A stretch of 64,000 nt of DNA from contig NC_049979.1 in NCBI RefSeq assembly GCF_000003815.2, forward strand, positions 14,679,459-14,743,458, written 5' to 3'. Made by a program: the position numbers and the translations under genes. Position 1 is the first letter of the stretch. Every line of letters begins with the position of its first letter. The notes beneath the pieces are model-generated. The model was not told where the DNA came from and ran no database searches. It saw nothing but the letters and a program-made list of their open reading frames with translations. This DNA comes from Branchiostoma floridae. Taxonomy: Eukaryota > Chordata > Leptocardii > Amphioxiformes > Branchiostomatidae. Below, piece after piece: positions 37,792 to 50,120 of this stretch.

Positions 37792-40700
37792 CTAACGGAT
37801 CTGGATTAACCCTGATTCCATGAGCTTCTGAATCTTGGCCCTAATTTCTGGGTTCTGCAAATGACTGTGAACAATAGGAATGTTTATGATGAGTACATGA
37901 ATATTATGTCAGAGGCATCAGCATAATTCCCTATAGAAGATTGCAGATTTGATACAAACAATGCTGCTACAGGTAAATGTATTGCTTGGCATGGTCAAGA
38001 CCTAGCCACACATAGGATAAAAGCATTTTTTGTTATTCTGTTTACAAGCAAAAAAAAACAAACAAGCAAACAAGCAAAGGTACATGAGCAAAAAAAAAAT
38101 ATCCTTAGGATATTTAATAGGAAAATTCCCCATTTAACTATGATCAATACTTACTCATTTAGAGCCCCAGGTTCATTCTGCATCTGATCTAGAATCACCC
38201 TCATTGCTGGATCACTCATGATCTGTTGGACCTCAGGATCCGCCATGGCACGTTTCTTGATTTCCTCTGGATCCTGGCTCATGGTCTGGAGACATTTCTT
38301 GTAGCCTTCATTTGCCTCCTGTGGGCACAGATGGGAAAAGGTATTACTCCATGTAATTTGTACTGGGCAGGAAGGGATCATGAAGGAATCAATTCTTCCC
38401 AGCCAGAGGTGCAACTTTCCTGGGAAATTGTTTTGCTAATTTAAAGTGAGGCTCCCACCTGTCCCCCCAACAATTCTTGGTACCATATCCTAAAACTGAG
38501 ATTGCTATGAAGCAACTTCTTCTGTCATTTGAGTTAGTTTGATAACATCAAAACATTACCCAAATTAGCTATGTGGCAAGGGAAAATCAAACTTACCGGG
38601 TTGTTTGGCTCAATATCTAGTGCCTTAGAGTAGACATCCTGTGCTCTCCCCCACTGCTTCATGGCCTGTAAGATTGCCCCTTTCCTGAGGTATCCCTTTA
38701 CTGGCACACACAGAAATACAGACAGTGAACGAGCAGGCCATAGGAACATGACTAAAAATTACATAGTACTCTAACAAAGCTGCTCTTGTCACAAACAAGC
38801 AAATCACAGACATGATTATACTGAAGTGGTATGAGACACCAAAATACAACATTTTCTTAGTATCTGTAACAAAAAGAGAATACTTCAATGAACATAAATA
38901 TCTACCCCAAATTTAAACTCTTCTGATATCATTGAACATCAAACCATCAAAAACCATACTTTCAGATGTTAATTCTTCCCACCAGATAATCAGAAGAATG
39001 TTCTTTGAGAGTTGCAGTGCAATGTTCCACACCAGCTGCCATGCTCATTGTGATGTAATAACTTCAAGAGTCACCATTTTACTTATTAGCTGGTACAAAG
39101 AATCAAGAACTGAAAGTAAAATTTTTCATGGTTCCATCAGTAACACCAGAAGAGCATCTTTGTGAAAATGTCTATGTTATTGAGCAATGATATGATGGTT
39201 CAATGCAAAAATGTCAAAAATGTTGGTGTCTTGGTGCCTAACACGCAAGATTACATGAAAACTCTACTCCAGCAATGCCATAAAAATTACTACATCTGAT
39301 CACACACTAACTGATGCAAGGACAAAAAGCCTACAAGTAAAGTGAAAAGTGTCTTTAACTTACAGAATTTTGGATCCAATCGTACACACTCATCACAGTC
39401 CTAAGAAAAAAGCAAATAGTTAATTTTCTTCATTTGCACCACCAAATCAGAGATATTACAGTCAGTGGCACATGCAGGAAATTAAAGAAGAATCACACAG
39501 CAAACTATCCACATTGATGCAGTCTCATGCTACAATGTATGCACTGGCAGCATAAAATGCAGAGCAAAATAAATTATGAGTTGGGTTAAAGAAGCTGTGC
39601 CCATCTCCGTCGGGGATGTTACAGTCAAAGTGGCGATACCTTAATACCAAGCTGCCACTCCGCCAGTTTTGTATAGCAGAACGCTCGGTTACTGAACAAC
39701 TTGGGATCCTCTGGGTTTCTCTTGATGGCCTCAGAGTAATGGTTCAAGGCATTAGGGTAGTCACCTGGCATGCAGCAAAGGGAGAAGGGAAGAATGCTTG
39801 ATCTCACTGCAGCTCACACAAAAACAAAGTTAAACCAGTAGAGAGGAAGACTCTACCTTTATGCCCAGCTCCCAAGCAGCCAGTTTGGTGTAACAGGCTG
39901 CCCGGTTACTGTACAGTTTAGCGTCGCCAGGATTTCTCCTGATCGCCTCCGAGTAGTGCTTGACAGCGTTAGGGAAGTCGCCTACCAAACAGGGAAACCA
40001 ACCTTCAATTATGGTACACAGATTCTGCTCAAGCCTCTTTCACAGTTTTTGGTAGGGCCACAACAGAAAAGGTAGTTGAGGGTTTGAATGAATGTGAAAA
40101 TTACGTAGTACTGTTCAAATACAAAATATGTTGTCACTACTACTTGAAGCCTGTTATGGGTAAGAAACTTGTATGAAGAATGTGAAGGGGCTTCACTGCA
40201 CATATGCTGTATACACTTTAAGGTGTAGCATGTGAATGATAACAAGTTTGATAAATCAGATTAATGACTGAAACTGAAAGAAAATTTACAGGGAGAGACT
40301 TGCTGTTTCATAAGAGGAAATAAAGAAGATACTACATATGACTGTATAATCTGTCAACAGTGTCAGCCACAAAATCACAAGACCCGTATTGACAAGATAA
40401 TGTTTATTGTTACATGCTGCTACAGTCTCAACCAGGGAGTAGTGGTAAAAGACTGTAAATTGCAAGTAAACGTCAGTTCTTAAGGTTGACTCTACTATGT
40501 GCATGTTTCAAGTTTCAGGTTAGGCACAGAGTAACCCAGAAATAAAAAAACATGCATCAAATGTCTTTGGTTTATGACCCTGTAACAATAAAACATAAAA
40601 ATTGATGAAAAGAACATCAACTATCATAGGATCTGGAGCTAGGCTCCAGTCACACCATTTGGCAAGATATCAATTCTATGACATCACCAGATACCCCATC

Positions 40701-43700
40701 AAGGCATTATATACATATTATATATATACCCCATTTATATATATATATATATGAATTTTATTCTATTTTTCTCATAGTATGAGAGTCTCTGTCATAAGAA
40801 CATACTTACCGTTTTTATGTAGTAGTATGTGTTCAAAATTTATACTGGACTCTGTCCTTTTCAACAGGGAGACACACATCTACATCTCTCAGAGATGTTT
40901 GCAACATATTCTTAGTCAATCTAAAACTCTTTGAACATGATTATTTTACATCCTTCAGGTTGGGCATGCAAATCTAAAAAGCTGCTCTTAAGCTGACCTC
41001 ATTGCTGAAAATTCTTCCCACATAATTTGCTAAGTTAAAAAAAATCATGTTCCTCAGTGATAAAAATGATGGGGAAAAGCCTATTGGCCATCAGATGTTT
41101 CTGCACCTTTCTGGAAGAGTTCATTGCCCAGTGCCTTTTCCTCTTCAGCCTTCTCTGGGTCGACATACGATTTTGCCTCGTATTCTTTCAGCAGCTTTTC
41201 AGCCTAAAAGATACCAATGTACAGCCTTTATAAAATTGAAGGTTCACAGTTTTTTCATTCTGTACCTAAAAGTTAATCATAAATAACATAAAAGACTGGA
41301 ATTTGTCTAATTTATACATGTGAATAAAGGAACACTAATTAAAACAATTTTTACATAATTGAAAGATGCATTGTGATACATAGTTGAAATGGTGATGAAA
41401 TGGAAGTTGATGAAATGAAATTTAATATAATAATGAACATAATAATGTTTGTTCTGATCTGTTTATATCAATACAGCATTTAAAGGAAAGACAGGGTGAG
41501 AAAAGAAAACAGTACAAAAGAAATGTAAGACAGATTAAGGATATCTACACTTATCATAAGTTACAAAGCTAGCCTGTATCAGCCTTTGCCTCACCTCCTG
41601 ACACTTCTTCAGGGCCTCTGGTGTACGGTGCTCTGTTAGGGACTTGTTGTAGTAGGTGATTGCATCTTTGTACTTGTCCTCCTTGAAGTAAGCTTGGCCG
41701 ATACGGAAGAACGCCCTGTTGTAGTTGAAAAATCAGAATTGACTTTTGATATAATATTTTACTCATATCAGCTTCGTTGAGACAGAAACCCCCACCACTT
41801 GTTATTTTTTCTCCCTTCGTCCTCCTGCACATGATTTCTGCAAGTGCCCTTACACAAGCTAATGACTGTAAAAACACAAGTGCTAATCACATCCAACACA
41901 TACAAATATGTTAACATACAATAATGCAACACAAAACGATGACATACATAACAGCTTTACTGTCACATCCAAGGTACAATGATGAAAACCCACTTTGCTA
42001 TCAGCTTGAAGTCTGACCGGACTTCTCGGCCCCTCTCAATGGCCTTCTGACTCTCCTTGATACAGTCTTCTAACCGGTCCATCTCATAGTACACAGCTGC
42101 AAGAATTATAACAAACTTTTCATACAATTCAATTGTCAATATTCTAGTTTAAAGAAATCAACACAGTTGCATTCAAGAAGAATGTAAATATGGACTTGTC
42201 ACATGTTTTCCACATTTTCCATATGTTTCTAAGATATGAACTACAAAGAAAACATCTGACCGGCTTTGTTAGTGAGGAAGGTGATGTCATCAGCGTCTAG
42301 TTCTATAGCCTTGTCGTAGTGCTGAAGAGCCGTCTCAAAGTCCTTCTTCTTGTAGGCCTCATTGCCCTTCTTTTTCTCCTCCTTTGCCTGAACAAGAAAT
42401 CATAAGTAACAGTTCAAATAGAACATGTGTGACACCTCCATAGACCAGCTTGACATCTGAATTCTTTACAGTCCTCCCAGAACTAATTAGAATAAGGTAT
42501 TTAGGGTTTGGTTTATTGAATTTTGCTGCCCACAGATCAAATGTTACATAAAAATAACTAGCCAACAACATCAACTAGTATTTTCTAATTTCTAGCCTGG
42601 TGTGTGTGGATGAATCAAAGTTAAGGATGCCCCACCTCCTTCTGTGCATCTGTCAGCTCTTCTTCCTCCTCCTCCATGGGTTCAGGCTCGTCTTTCGCAG
42701 GAGGAGATGATCTCTGGTCCATGTCTTCCTCCCTTGCCTGCTGAAGGTCCACTCCCAGAAGGACACTTAAGGTGGTCATGATGCGAGGGTCTTGAAGGTG
42801 GCTGGAACAAGACAATACACTTTTCATCAACTGTTTGTATCAGTATTCAGTATACTGGAGTTGTACGGATGAAAATCAGGTTCTTTATTTTGAAAGTTTC
42901 GTTAAGAACTTTTAAATACAACAAGGTGAATTTCATTGAAGTCTTAAAGATAAAATGCAGAAAAGCTACTCAAACTATCTACACAAGATTGATGTAGCTA
43001 CTGACAACATAACTTTCTTGGTGACGTTAATAATTATGCTTGAATAAATTGGACACTGACTTCCCGAGTGCCTGTGGGTTCTGCTGCAGCTGCTTGAGTT
43101 TGTCCATGTAGTCTGGCTGTGCCAGGAAGCCCTTGGTTCTGGGGTCCCTCTGGATCCGCTCCATTATTCCTGGGGCAGCAAAGGGGTTCCCACCAAGTGG
43201 CTGGCTGCCAGCAGGGCCTGTTGGATACAGAAGTTTCTCTTTTAACTTTTTCATGTGTTTCAAAGTCCTAATTTCCTCAAGATCAACAATTGGATAGCAG
43301 GAAAGATTGTGTTGGGTCGTATACATGCAACACTAGAGCATGATATTCTTTTTTGTCCTCTTTTTCATCCAACTTTCAAATATCCAAATACCTGTTAAGT
43401 GAGCTTGTGTATCCTTGACTCCATCCTTCAACTGTTGATTTTCTGGGTCCAGTTTGAGGCCTTCCTCGTATGCCATCTTGGCCTCCTCATATCGGCCCAG
43501 AAATGACAAGGCTGCACCCTTCCGAGAGTACCCCTGCAGGGATAGTATAGATTTGTCTTTAGTTCAGGGCTGTCTCCAGGACCCACCCCTCTGTCCTGAG
43601 ATGGAAATCTGCTTCTTGGGACAAAAATTTCACCCTGTCCGTGCCCAAAATCTGAATGTCGTTAACTGAATTTGATGAAGATGTCTTTTCATAAGCATAA

Positions 43701-46700
43701 AACAACTGATCTAACAACGAAAATGAACAGTGGGGAGGTAAAAAAGTTACAGCTCTGCTTTTGTTGATGCTCAAATTTCTCCACAATGACTTGTATTTTG
43801 GCTGCGATGGCAACAAAAATAGACAGAGTAAACCCTTTTGCTTAGAGTTCCTCTTCAACAATTGTAATTTTTGTAGGCAGTCAGTGAAAAGCCACACTAA
43901 GGCCACACCAATTTAATTTCTTGGTTCACAGATTTTTTCATAAAGAATATGGAGCGAGAGGGCGAAATTAAAATAAAAATAAAAATTGTAAAATGGTTGG
44001 GGTAAAGGTAACGGCTAATCCAAAACATAAAGAAAAAAAGCTTTCAGCTTGAAAAAAGTACAAAAACACTATTTTTGTACAGTAACAGCACCTGTACCCA
44101 CACTTTAAGGAGCTTATAATATAAAGGCCAATTTGCTACACCAGAAAGTTGGTGAATGGTTTTATCAATGGTGAAAATTTGCTGAGTGGTAATTTTTATT
44201 TTTATTTCTTTTTCAAAAAAATAGGAGCGAGCGAATCTGTGAACCATGAAATTAAATCGGTGTGGCCTAAGGAACACACTGGGGAATACTCAATACACTA
44301 AGGGACAACTGGAAGGGGTTTTGATCATGTTCAAAGAGCATTAACTTTTGATTAAGTACCCCGATGGGAGATAATATGTTCCTCCTACTACTACTCCTAG
44401 CAATGGGGATCAGGTCTTCTCAAATATGTGAGATTATCATTCTTTATGTGACTGAAAGTTCAGTTAATACTTAATGGCACATAACCATTTCCATATTCTG
44501 TACACATACTTGATTTTATATCCACTCAAAGAATGAGTCACTCATCTATAGACACATCTACCGGTAGCAAGCACTAATTTGACTAAATGCATCAGATACC
44601 GTGGTAAAAGGGTATCACTAGTACCAAGGAGGTTTCTTTAACCTCCTTGCTAGTACTAGTAGTAGTCCTCCTGATTTGCCAAATTCCTAATTGGAACTTT
44701 CTAGATTCGGCACATATTTGCATACTTGGATTTGGTTCAAAATAAAGACACATGAAACTTGTCTTCTTAAAGATCAAAGAAATTCCAAAAGAGACTAATC
44801 TTTACTTTACTACTAAGTTTACAGGTGTTTTAACTGACAGTCAATTCTTTTTCTTATATGATTCCTGTTTGTAAAATTACAACTAATAACAACACATGCA
44901 TGCATGAAAAATCACATCACAGCCATATTTTGTTTCCATCTACATCTACTTGTCTTATTTGTTTGTGGCCTTTCAAAATGACTGATTCACCACAAGGAAC
45001 ACACAAGATCACCAGTCTCCTTACCTTAACCCAGTCTGGCTTTAGCTCGACTGTTTTGTTAGCGTCCACCAAGGCCAGCTCATAGTTAGAGGCCTTGGCC
45101 AGTGCAGCAGAGCGGTTGCTATACAGGACATGGTTGTTGGGATCTATCTTGATGGCCTCCCCGTATAGTCTTATCGCCTCCTTAGTGTCCCCTGAAGTCA
45201 GAGCACGGTTTCCTTGGTCCTTCAGCTCTGCTACCTGAGGAAACAACATACAGACAAACTGTCATCAAAATGTAAAAAAAAGGTGGATCACATGGCGTTA
45301 GTCTTAAAGGCACTATGACTAAATTAAGTTAGGAGACACAATTAAGCCTATCTTCTAGTCCTCTATGAGCTAAAGATCAAGACAGTTCTTTTTCATCAGT
45401 AAACTGATTATGACCATTATTAACTTATGAGTACAAGACCCTCCAATTCTAGTTTGTTCACAGAATCATTACATCATTATGGCTGATTTTTTATGTTCTA
45501 GGAATTACAACGGCTTTGCAGATTATATTATTTTGCTGATATAACATGCATTGGCATAATACCGGTCATAAGCCTTATACCGGTCGATTAAAAATAGTGG
45601 AACTTAAAGAGATCTACACATGCTACAATAGTTATTTCTGAGGTATGCACACTTCAGACATCTAGGTGTCCAATACATAATTTACAAAGCATCGATAACA
45701 ATGCATTCGAAGACAACAAGGCCAAAAGTTTTCAGGTCATTTTCGGGGCAGGCGAGCTCGTCGTGGGACAAACACACTGTCACGTTCATCGCCAGATTTG
45801 CAGATAATAATCACATGTGCTCACGGCACAAGACGAGCATGATTCAACAGCAATCTTGAATTTAGTTTGGTGACCTACAACTCGTGTAAAAGTGTGAGGA
45901 ACCGTTGCATAATAGCCCGGATCTACGGCTGAATGGGTCAAATTGAACGTACGCCACCATTTTCCCGCCATTTTTAATGCTACGGCCAGCAGTAAAGTTT
46001 TACGTCATAGCGGTTGTGACGGACCAAAATTAAATGAAAATTCTTGTCAGTATACGCCCATTTTCTCATGACTTTTTGTATGCTCATGCAGATTTTTGTT
46101 TTGTGCAACTACTAACAGGAAAGAAAGGAACAACAGAGGATGAATAAAGGTACATAGCGGCAGTTAATTGTGCCGTGTTTCGTTCGACCGGTATAGTGCA
46201 CCCCCTTCCAACCACGCGCCCGTTCTCCGTGCAATTCCGCGGTGTGTTCCAATTACGATATTATGTTTTTAGCAGGACCAGAGAGACAAAATAATTTACA
46301 CAGAAGAAGTGGCAAAGGTAAGCTGTAACAGCAACATGTAACTGGAGAAAATGATGCGTTGATCATTTGCCAAATTAGCATTGCTTGAGAAATTGCAGTA
46401 AACCGACCGGTATTATGCCAATGGATGTTACAACCTGTTTTTGTTTTTTTACTCTCAAACATGTGCCTGGTGGTCCAGGAGAGCAAGGTGTTGTTATTGC
46501 TAACTTCTTCAAATAAAAAGCATTCTATCGTTTGGAGTGCGGAAGTTTCCTACAGTAAGTATGCAAAGTTGATTCGTGACAAAACAATTTCCTTGAACAG
46601 TAAACCATTCATGTCAGTATGCCTGCCATTCGGGAGTAGTCCCACACGCTAATGTAAATGTCACTAACGTTTCACACACGGCGAAAGTGAAACCAGTAAT

Positions 46701-47070
46701 TGAAATTATGAAAAGAACAAGCAAATCACCATTTCTTCTACCACTATCAAGTAAACTTCGTGTTGTTTACGATCCGATGAAATCTAAAACATATATATGC
46801 GTTGTTAAAGGCTGAAGCTGCTAGTAGCTTGACATGTTTCCAGAGATCGCTTGGCTCGTGGCTAGCATGGTCGCCCCCCTCCCCACTTCCCTGTTCAGAT
46901 CGAACGGAGCTGGACGGAGTGAAGTCTAAAATCACAAAACTGGCACAGCGGTAAAATTCTCACCGGCTTCCGACCAAATAAACTAGGAAAGCAGATCGTA
47001 CATTTGGGCCCCGTATCATTCACGATAAAACTAGTACTCTACCCACCTTCTTCTGCAAATCTTCCGCCAT
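37792..47070 (-). CDS. STIP1: Stress-induced phosphoprotein 1 (Hsp70-Hsp90 organising protein, Hop)
   Basis: Cytosolic co-chaperone that bridges Hsp70 and Hsp90. Fourteen exons per transcript give 549 residues (human 543): 47047-47070, 45025-45234, 43392-43533, 43061-43217, 42636-42801, 42261-42387, 41994-42096, 41595-41715, 41107-41203, then either 39857-39981 or 39640-39764, then 39364-39400, 38597-38700, 38155-38318 and 37792-37864. Domains in order are TPR1 ([26 protein letters not shown]), DP1 ([16 protein letters not shown]), an acidic linker after [20 protein letters not shown]2A ([34 protein letters not shown]), TPR2B, and DP2 ([19 protein letters not shown] ... KIQKLMESG). Carboxylate-clamp residues appear in place (for example GN in exon 9 and KGYLRKGA in exon 12). 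The start exon encodes only MAEDLQKK. Two near-identical TPR2B exons are present, described separately. Confidence 0.97.
39640..39764 (-). CDS. STIP1: STIP1 alternative TPR2B exon 10b
   Basis: 125-bp exon encoding 42 residues starting [17 protein letters not shown] and containing [10 protein letters not shown]. It is 32/42 identical to exon 10a by hand count and has intact splice sites (donor GTATCG, acceptor CATGCCAG). It lies 92 bp downstream of 10a in the gene. The Ala-to-Phe change follows the conserved SNRA clamp strand of TPR2B. Confidence 0.88.
39857..39981 (-). CDS. STIP1: STIP1 alternative TPR2B exon 10a
   Basis: 125-bp exon encoding 42 residues starting [17 protein letters not shown] and containing [10 protein letters not shown], the version closest to vertebrate Hop. 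The donor is GTAGAG and the acceptor TTTGGTAG. It enters in phase 1 and leaves in phase 0, exactly like exon 10b, so a transcript can carry one but not both. Confidence 0.9.
39982..41106. other. STIP1 intron 9 with (TA)n run
   Basis: Intron between exons 9 and 10a. It contains a (TA)n microsatellite at about 40735-40752 and no other recognisable element. Confidence 0.6.
43901..44267. mobile_element. PIF/Harbinger-like MITE in STIP1 intron 2
   Basis: 367-bp element with terminal inverted repeats of about 36 bp. They begin GGCCACACCAATTTAATTTC on the left and GGCCACACCGATTTAATTTC on the right complement, and both run on into TGGTTCACAGATT. TAA flanks both ends (43898-43900 and 44268-44270), the 3-bp TWA target duplication typical of PIF/Harbinger. 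There is no coding capacity. Confidence 0.8.
44617..44660. repeat. Short hairpin with CCAAGGAGGTT arms (copy 2)
   Basis: Inverted arms ACTAGTACCAAGGAGGTT and AACCTCCTTGCTAGTACT around a 5-base loop, in STIP1 intron 2. It shares its arm core with the hairpins at 16276 and 54169. Confidence 0.7.
45543..46429. mobile_element. Non-autonomous DNA transposon in STIP1 intron 1
   Basis: About 887 bp bounded by 25-bp inverted repeats with one mismatch: left AACATGCATTGGCATAATAC then CGGTC (45543-45567), right complement AACATCCATTGGCATAATAC then CGGTC (46405-46429). ACCGGT words also occur inside. No transposase frame and no clear target duplication were seen. Confidence 0.7.
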
Positions 47071-47136
47071 GGTAGAAGGTTTGTGTGGACTCAATGTGTG
47101 GACATGAGAATCTCGAAGTTTCCACGGAAATTAGCA
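47039..47136 (-). repeat. Duplicated STIP1 first-exon block, copy used by the gene
   Basis: About 95 bp covering the first coding exon, its donor and 60 bp of 5' sequence. It is nearly repeated at 47521-47618, with a few substitutions and a 2-bp insertion. Confidence 0.85.
47114..47123 (-). promoter_or_regulatory. Candidate heat-shock element near the STIP1 start
   Basis: CGAAGTTTCC is a perfect nGAAnnTTCn pair about 45 bp upstream of the ATG, with more GAA units close by. Hop genes are known HSF1 targets. The same pair is preserved in the duplicate at 47598-47607. Two units alone are a weak call. Confidence 0.35.
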
Positions 47137-47520
47137 TATTATAATTTATTTCTAATCTGAGCATTGCCATTGGCTGGTGCGTCATGACGCACGTGACCAC
47201 TTGCCTCGTGGCCAGAAACCCAGAAACAATGCCATAGAGATATTGGCTCATCGGATGTGTATGTTACCCCAACATTTCGGGTTTCTTATGCAGTGGTAAC
47301 ATATGCATCGTGTTAAACGATTGCAGCAAACATCTGACCCTAACAGAATGTGAGTTATAGGATTGTCATGATTGACATGAGTCACATGACAGTCAGAGCA
47401 ACTGGTATTATAAACTGGTCACCTCCTTGGTCACAATATTCTAACACTAGTAACACTAACAGTATTCCCAAAACCTTAATTTCTCTTCCGGGCTGCACAA
47501 AGCTTCAGGCAGCCGTAAGG

Positions 47521-47618
47521 TAACCCACCTTCTTCTGCAAACCTTCCGCCATGGTAGAGAAGGTTTATGTCGACTCAATGTGTGGACATGAGAATCTCGA
47601 AGTTTCCACGAAAAATCT
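47521..47618 (-). repeat. Upstream duplicate of the STIP1 first exon (possible alternative first exon)
   Basis: Near copy of 47039-47136 lying about 480 bp further upstream. It keeps the ATG, an open 8-codon reading (MAEGLQKK, D-to-G relative to the downstream copy) and the GTGGGT donor. Homology stops sharply on both sides. It could act as an alternative promoter and first exon, or be an inert duplicate. Confidence 0.7.
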
Positions 47619-50120
47619 GCCACTACTCTCCCATGACCAAAACCTCTGCTTTAAGTTGAATAGTGACTTAATAGTGTCTGCTTGTGGAAAAGTCAGTTCA
47701 GTTCGGCTGATATTCATTATGTCAAATCTGATTGACGTAAGTCAAAAATCCAAATAGTTTTATCCGTTTGGCCTCAAAATTCGACAGTAAACGGTTTGCA
47801 TTTTGCGTTCACGATGGCAAACCGTTTCAATTCGTTGAAAAAAGGCATGGTAATGCGCGGTAAATTCATCATAGCATCATTTGCATAATTTCGAGTACTA
47901 GTATCACCTACACTCCATATAACGTTAAGCCATATCACAGTCATTTCGGGTTAACTTGAAAACATAACAACAGCGTTCGTCGGTTAACAGGTGTAACGCT
48001 TAATATGGCCAGCCATAGTTAACGTTAACCTTATCATAAAGTTTCTGCAAACCAAGAAACCTCCTAGCTTGCCCAATCCACATCCATTATCCAACTCCTA
48101 CCTACCCCTGGTGAAAAATCACCCAGTGAGAAGCGCACAGGTCGGACAAGGGAACTTATGGAGTGCACTGAATGTTGCAATTGGCCGCGGCGGGCGACAC
48201 CGGGATAGTAAATAATACTATTAAAATGGGGCATTTTCAAGCTTGGCGCTTTTCACCAGCAAAATCATGACCATTTCCTTATATGTCGTTGGTGGGGTTG
48301 GTGGGAGGCTGATAGATAAATATGGCATAAGGAAAAGGTCACGATTTCCCCCCCACCAACCTCTGCTTGGCACCACCTGTCAGGGGCGCTGGCACCCCGG
48401 GAGGATAAGTCAGTGGCGAGTCCCGGTTATCTGAGTGCGGGATTTTCCACTTTTCTCGGTATTGTCTCATGGCCTGTCAGGAGAGAATTTGAACTTCTGT
48501 CAAAACTTTATCTATATGACTCATTTTGCTCTAATAAAAGTGAAGTTACTGAATGGAAAGGGGATCACTCCCTTAATACGATCTTCAAGCTAGCAGATGT
48601 ATGACTCTGCTTGCCTGTGAGGTTTAAACTTCGTCGATGTATACGTCTGGTTTTAGAAAGGCAGTTAATGTAAATAACACTGAAAATCGACGTACACGAC
48701 TGACTGAAGCCATACAATTGATTGGACAGTAGTATACAATACAATCAGGTAGGCATATAGTAAAGTCAAATTTAACTACCTTGCCTTTGAAGCCTTGCAC
48801 ATGTCTGAAGTTTTGGTTTCATCTTCTGATTTCGTGCTTAGCTACTTGGGACCTGTCCATGCACAATTTGTGGATGTGTGTGACTGTGCATTTGCCTGAT
48901 TGATCAGGAAAAATCACAGAATGACTCACTTTCCTAGCTCCTCATAGAGGTTCCGTACATAAAATGAAGGAATAGGAACTGTAGCAGCATCTGGAGTCGT
49001 TGTGGATTTTTCCATGCACAACTAAACGTCTAGTGTCCTTGTGACACAGTAGAAAACTGAACCTTCACTCCAACTATAGATGTGCTGGACTGCTGGTATT
49101 AAACAATACACATAGACATACTCAGCTTTATTTTTTTTAATTCCTTTTCAAAAAGGTAACAAATCATGGAAATACCAATGAAGTTGAATTCAAGACAGTC
49201 ACTGTACACTAAAAAATTCCAGTCAAGATATGCATTAAATACACCAAGAAGTTTCATCATAGATTCAACCAAATCCATCCTAAGTTTTGTAAGCTAATAC
49301 AGAGCAGAGTTTATCTTTCTAGTGATTCTCTGGCTATGTCTGATGATGATGTCTGGCTAAGTCATTCACCTAAAAATGGTATTTACATGTTTCAATGAAA
49401 ATTGTGAAGATACAATTGTAGAAAGAAAAGCAAGCAAGTCACCCAAAAAAAAAAACATTAACGTTACAGAAATTCTGATCAGACCATTATATTGTCATCA
49501 GTCATTCCTCTGTTTGTGACATTGACAGACTGAAACTTGTAATCATTAGAGATACTGATGTCTAACATTGGTACATGACAGGGTGCTTTTCAAGCTTCCC
49601 TTCTATAGCTATCATGTAAATACCTATGAACTTTTCTATCAAGTTGGCAGTATGCTAAGATGAATCTGATAACTCTTCCTCAGTTGGTGCACAGCCATCA
49701 CATTTCACCTGTCTTTCCAAGTGTAGTAAAAAGTTTCATTTGTATTATCACTATATATACAAAGAATAAAGTGACTGACTTGGTCCCATAAAGTACAGTA
49801 TGCTGGTTCAAATTTCATAATGAAGGACTGACTAGCCTCCCTTAGTCATATTCTGTACTGACTGCCTTATTTACACAGCTATGTATCCCTGGCGATAGTT
49901 CAAGGACTGAAGCTATTTAGTCAATCTCTCCCACAGACGTCTTTCATGTGCTGAGCATGTATTATAATGTTTCAAACACACCTACAAACATCTTTACACA
50001 GAATCACAGAACTAATTTTGCTCTGTACAAAATTCTCATTATATGAACTTGGTGAGTCTGGTACAACACATCCTAAATCAGTCTCTGTTTCTCATTTCAG
50101 AGCATCTAAGTTGAACATGT

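Larger units (their letters stand above)
47071..50120. other. Intergenic region, STIP1 5' side to IkB 3' side
   Basis: It holds the STIP1 promoter, the duplicated first-exon block at 47521-47618, and a GT-rich and AC-rich inverted patch around 48290-48360. Otherwise it is AT-rich with no gene I can support. Confidence 0.5.

Noticed and set aside
37792-47070. Repeated TPR-coding blocks as a tandem gene duplication
   Set aside because: All exons join into one Hop protein in order; only the exon 10 pair is a real duplication.
48243-48604. Two 63-codon plus-strand frames
   Set aside because: Short, overlapping, no homology and no splice or UTR context.
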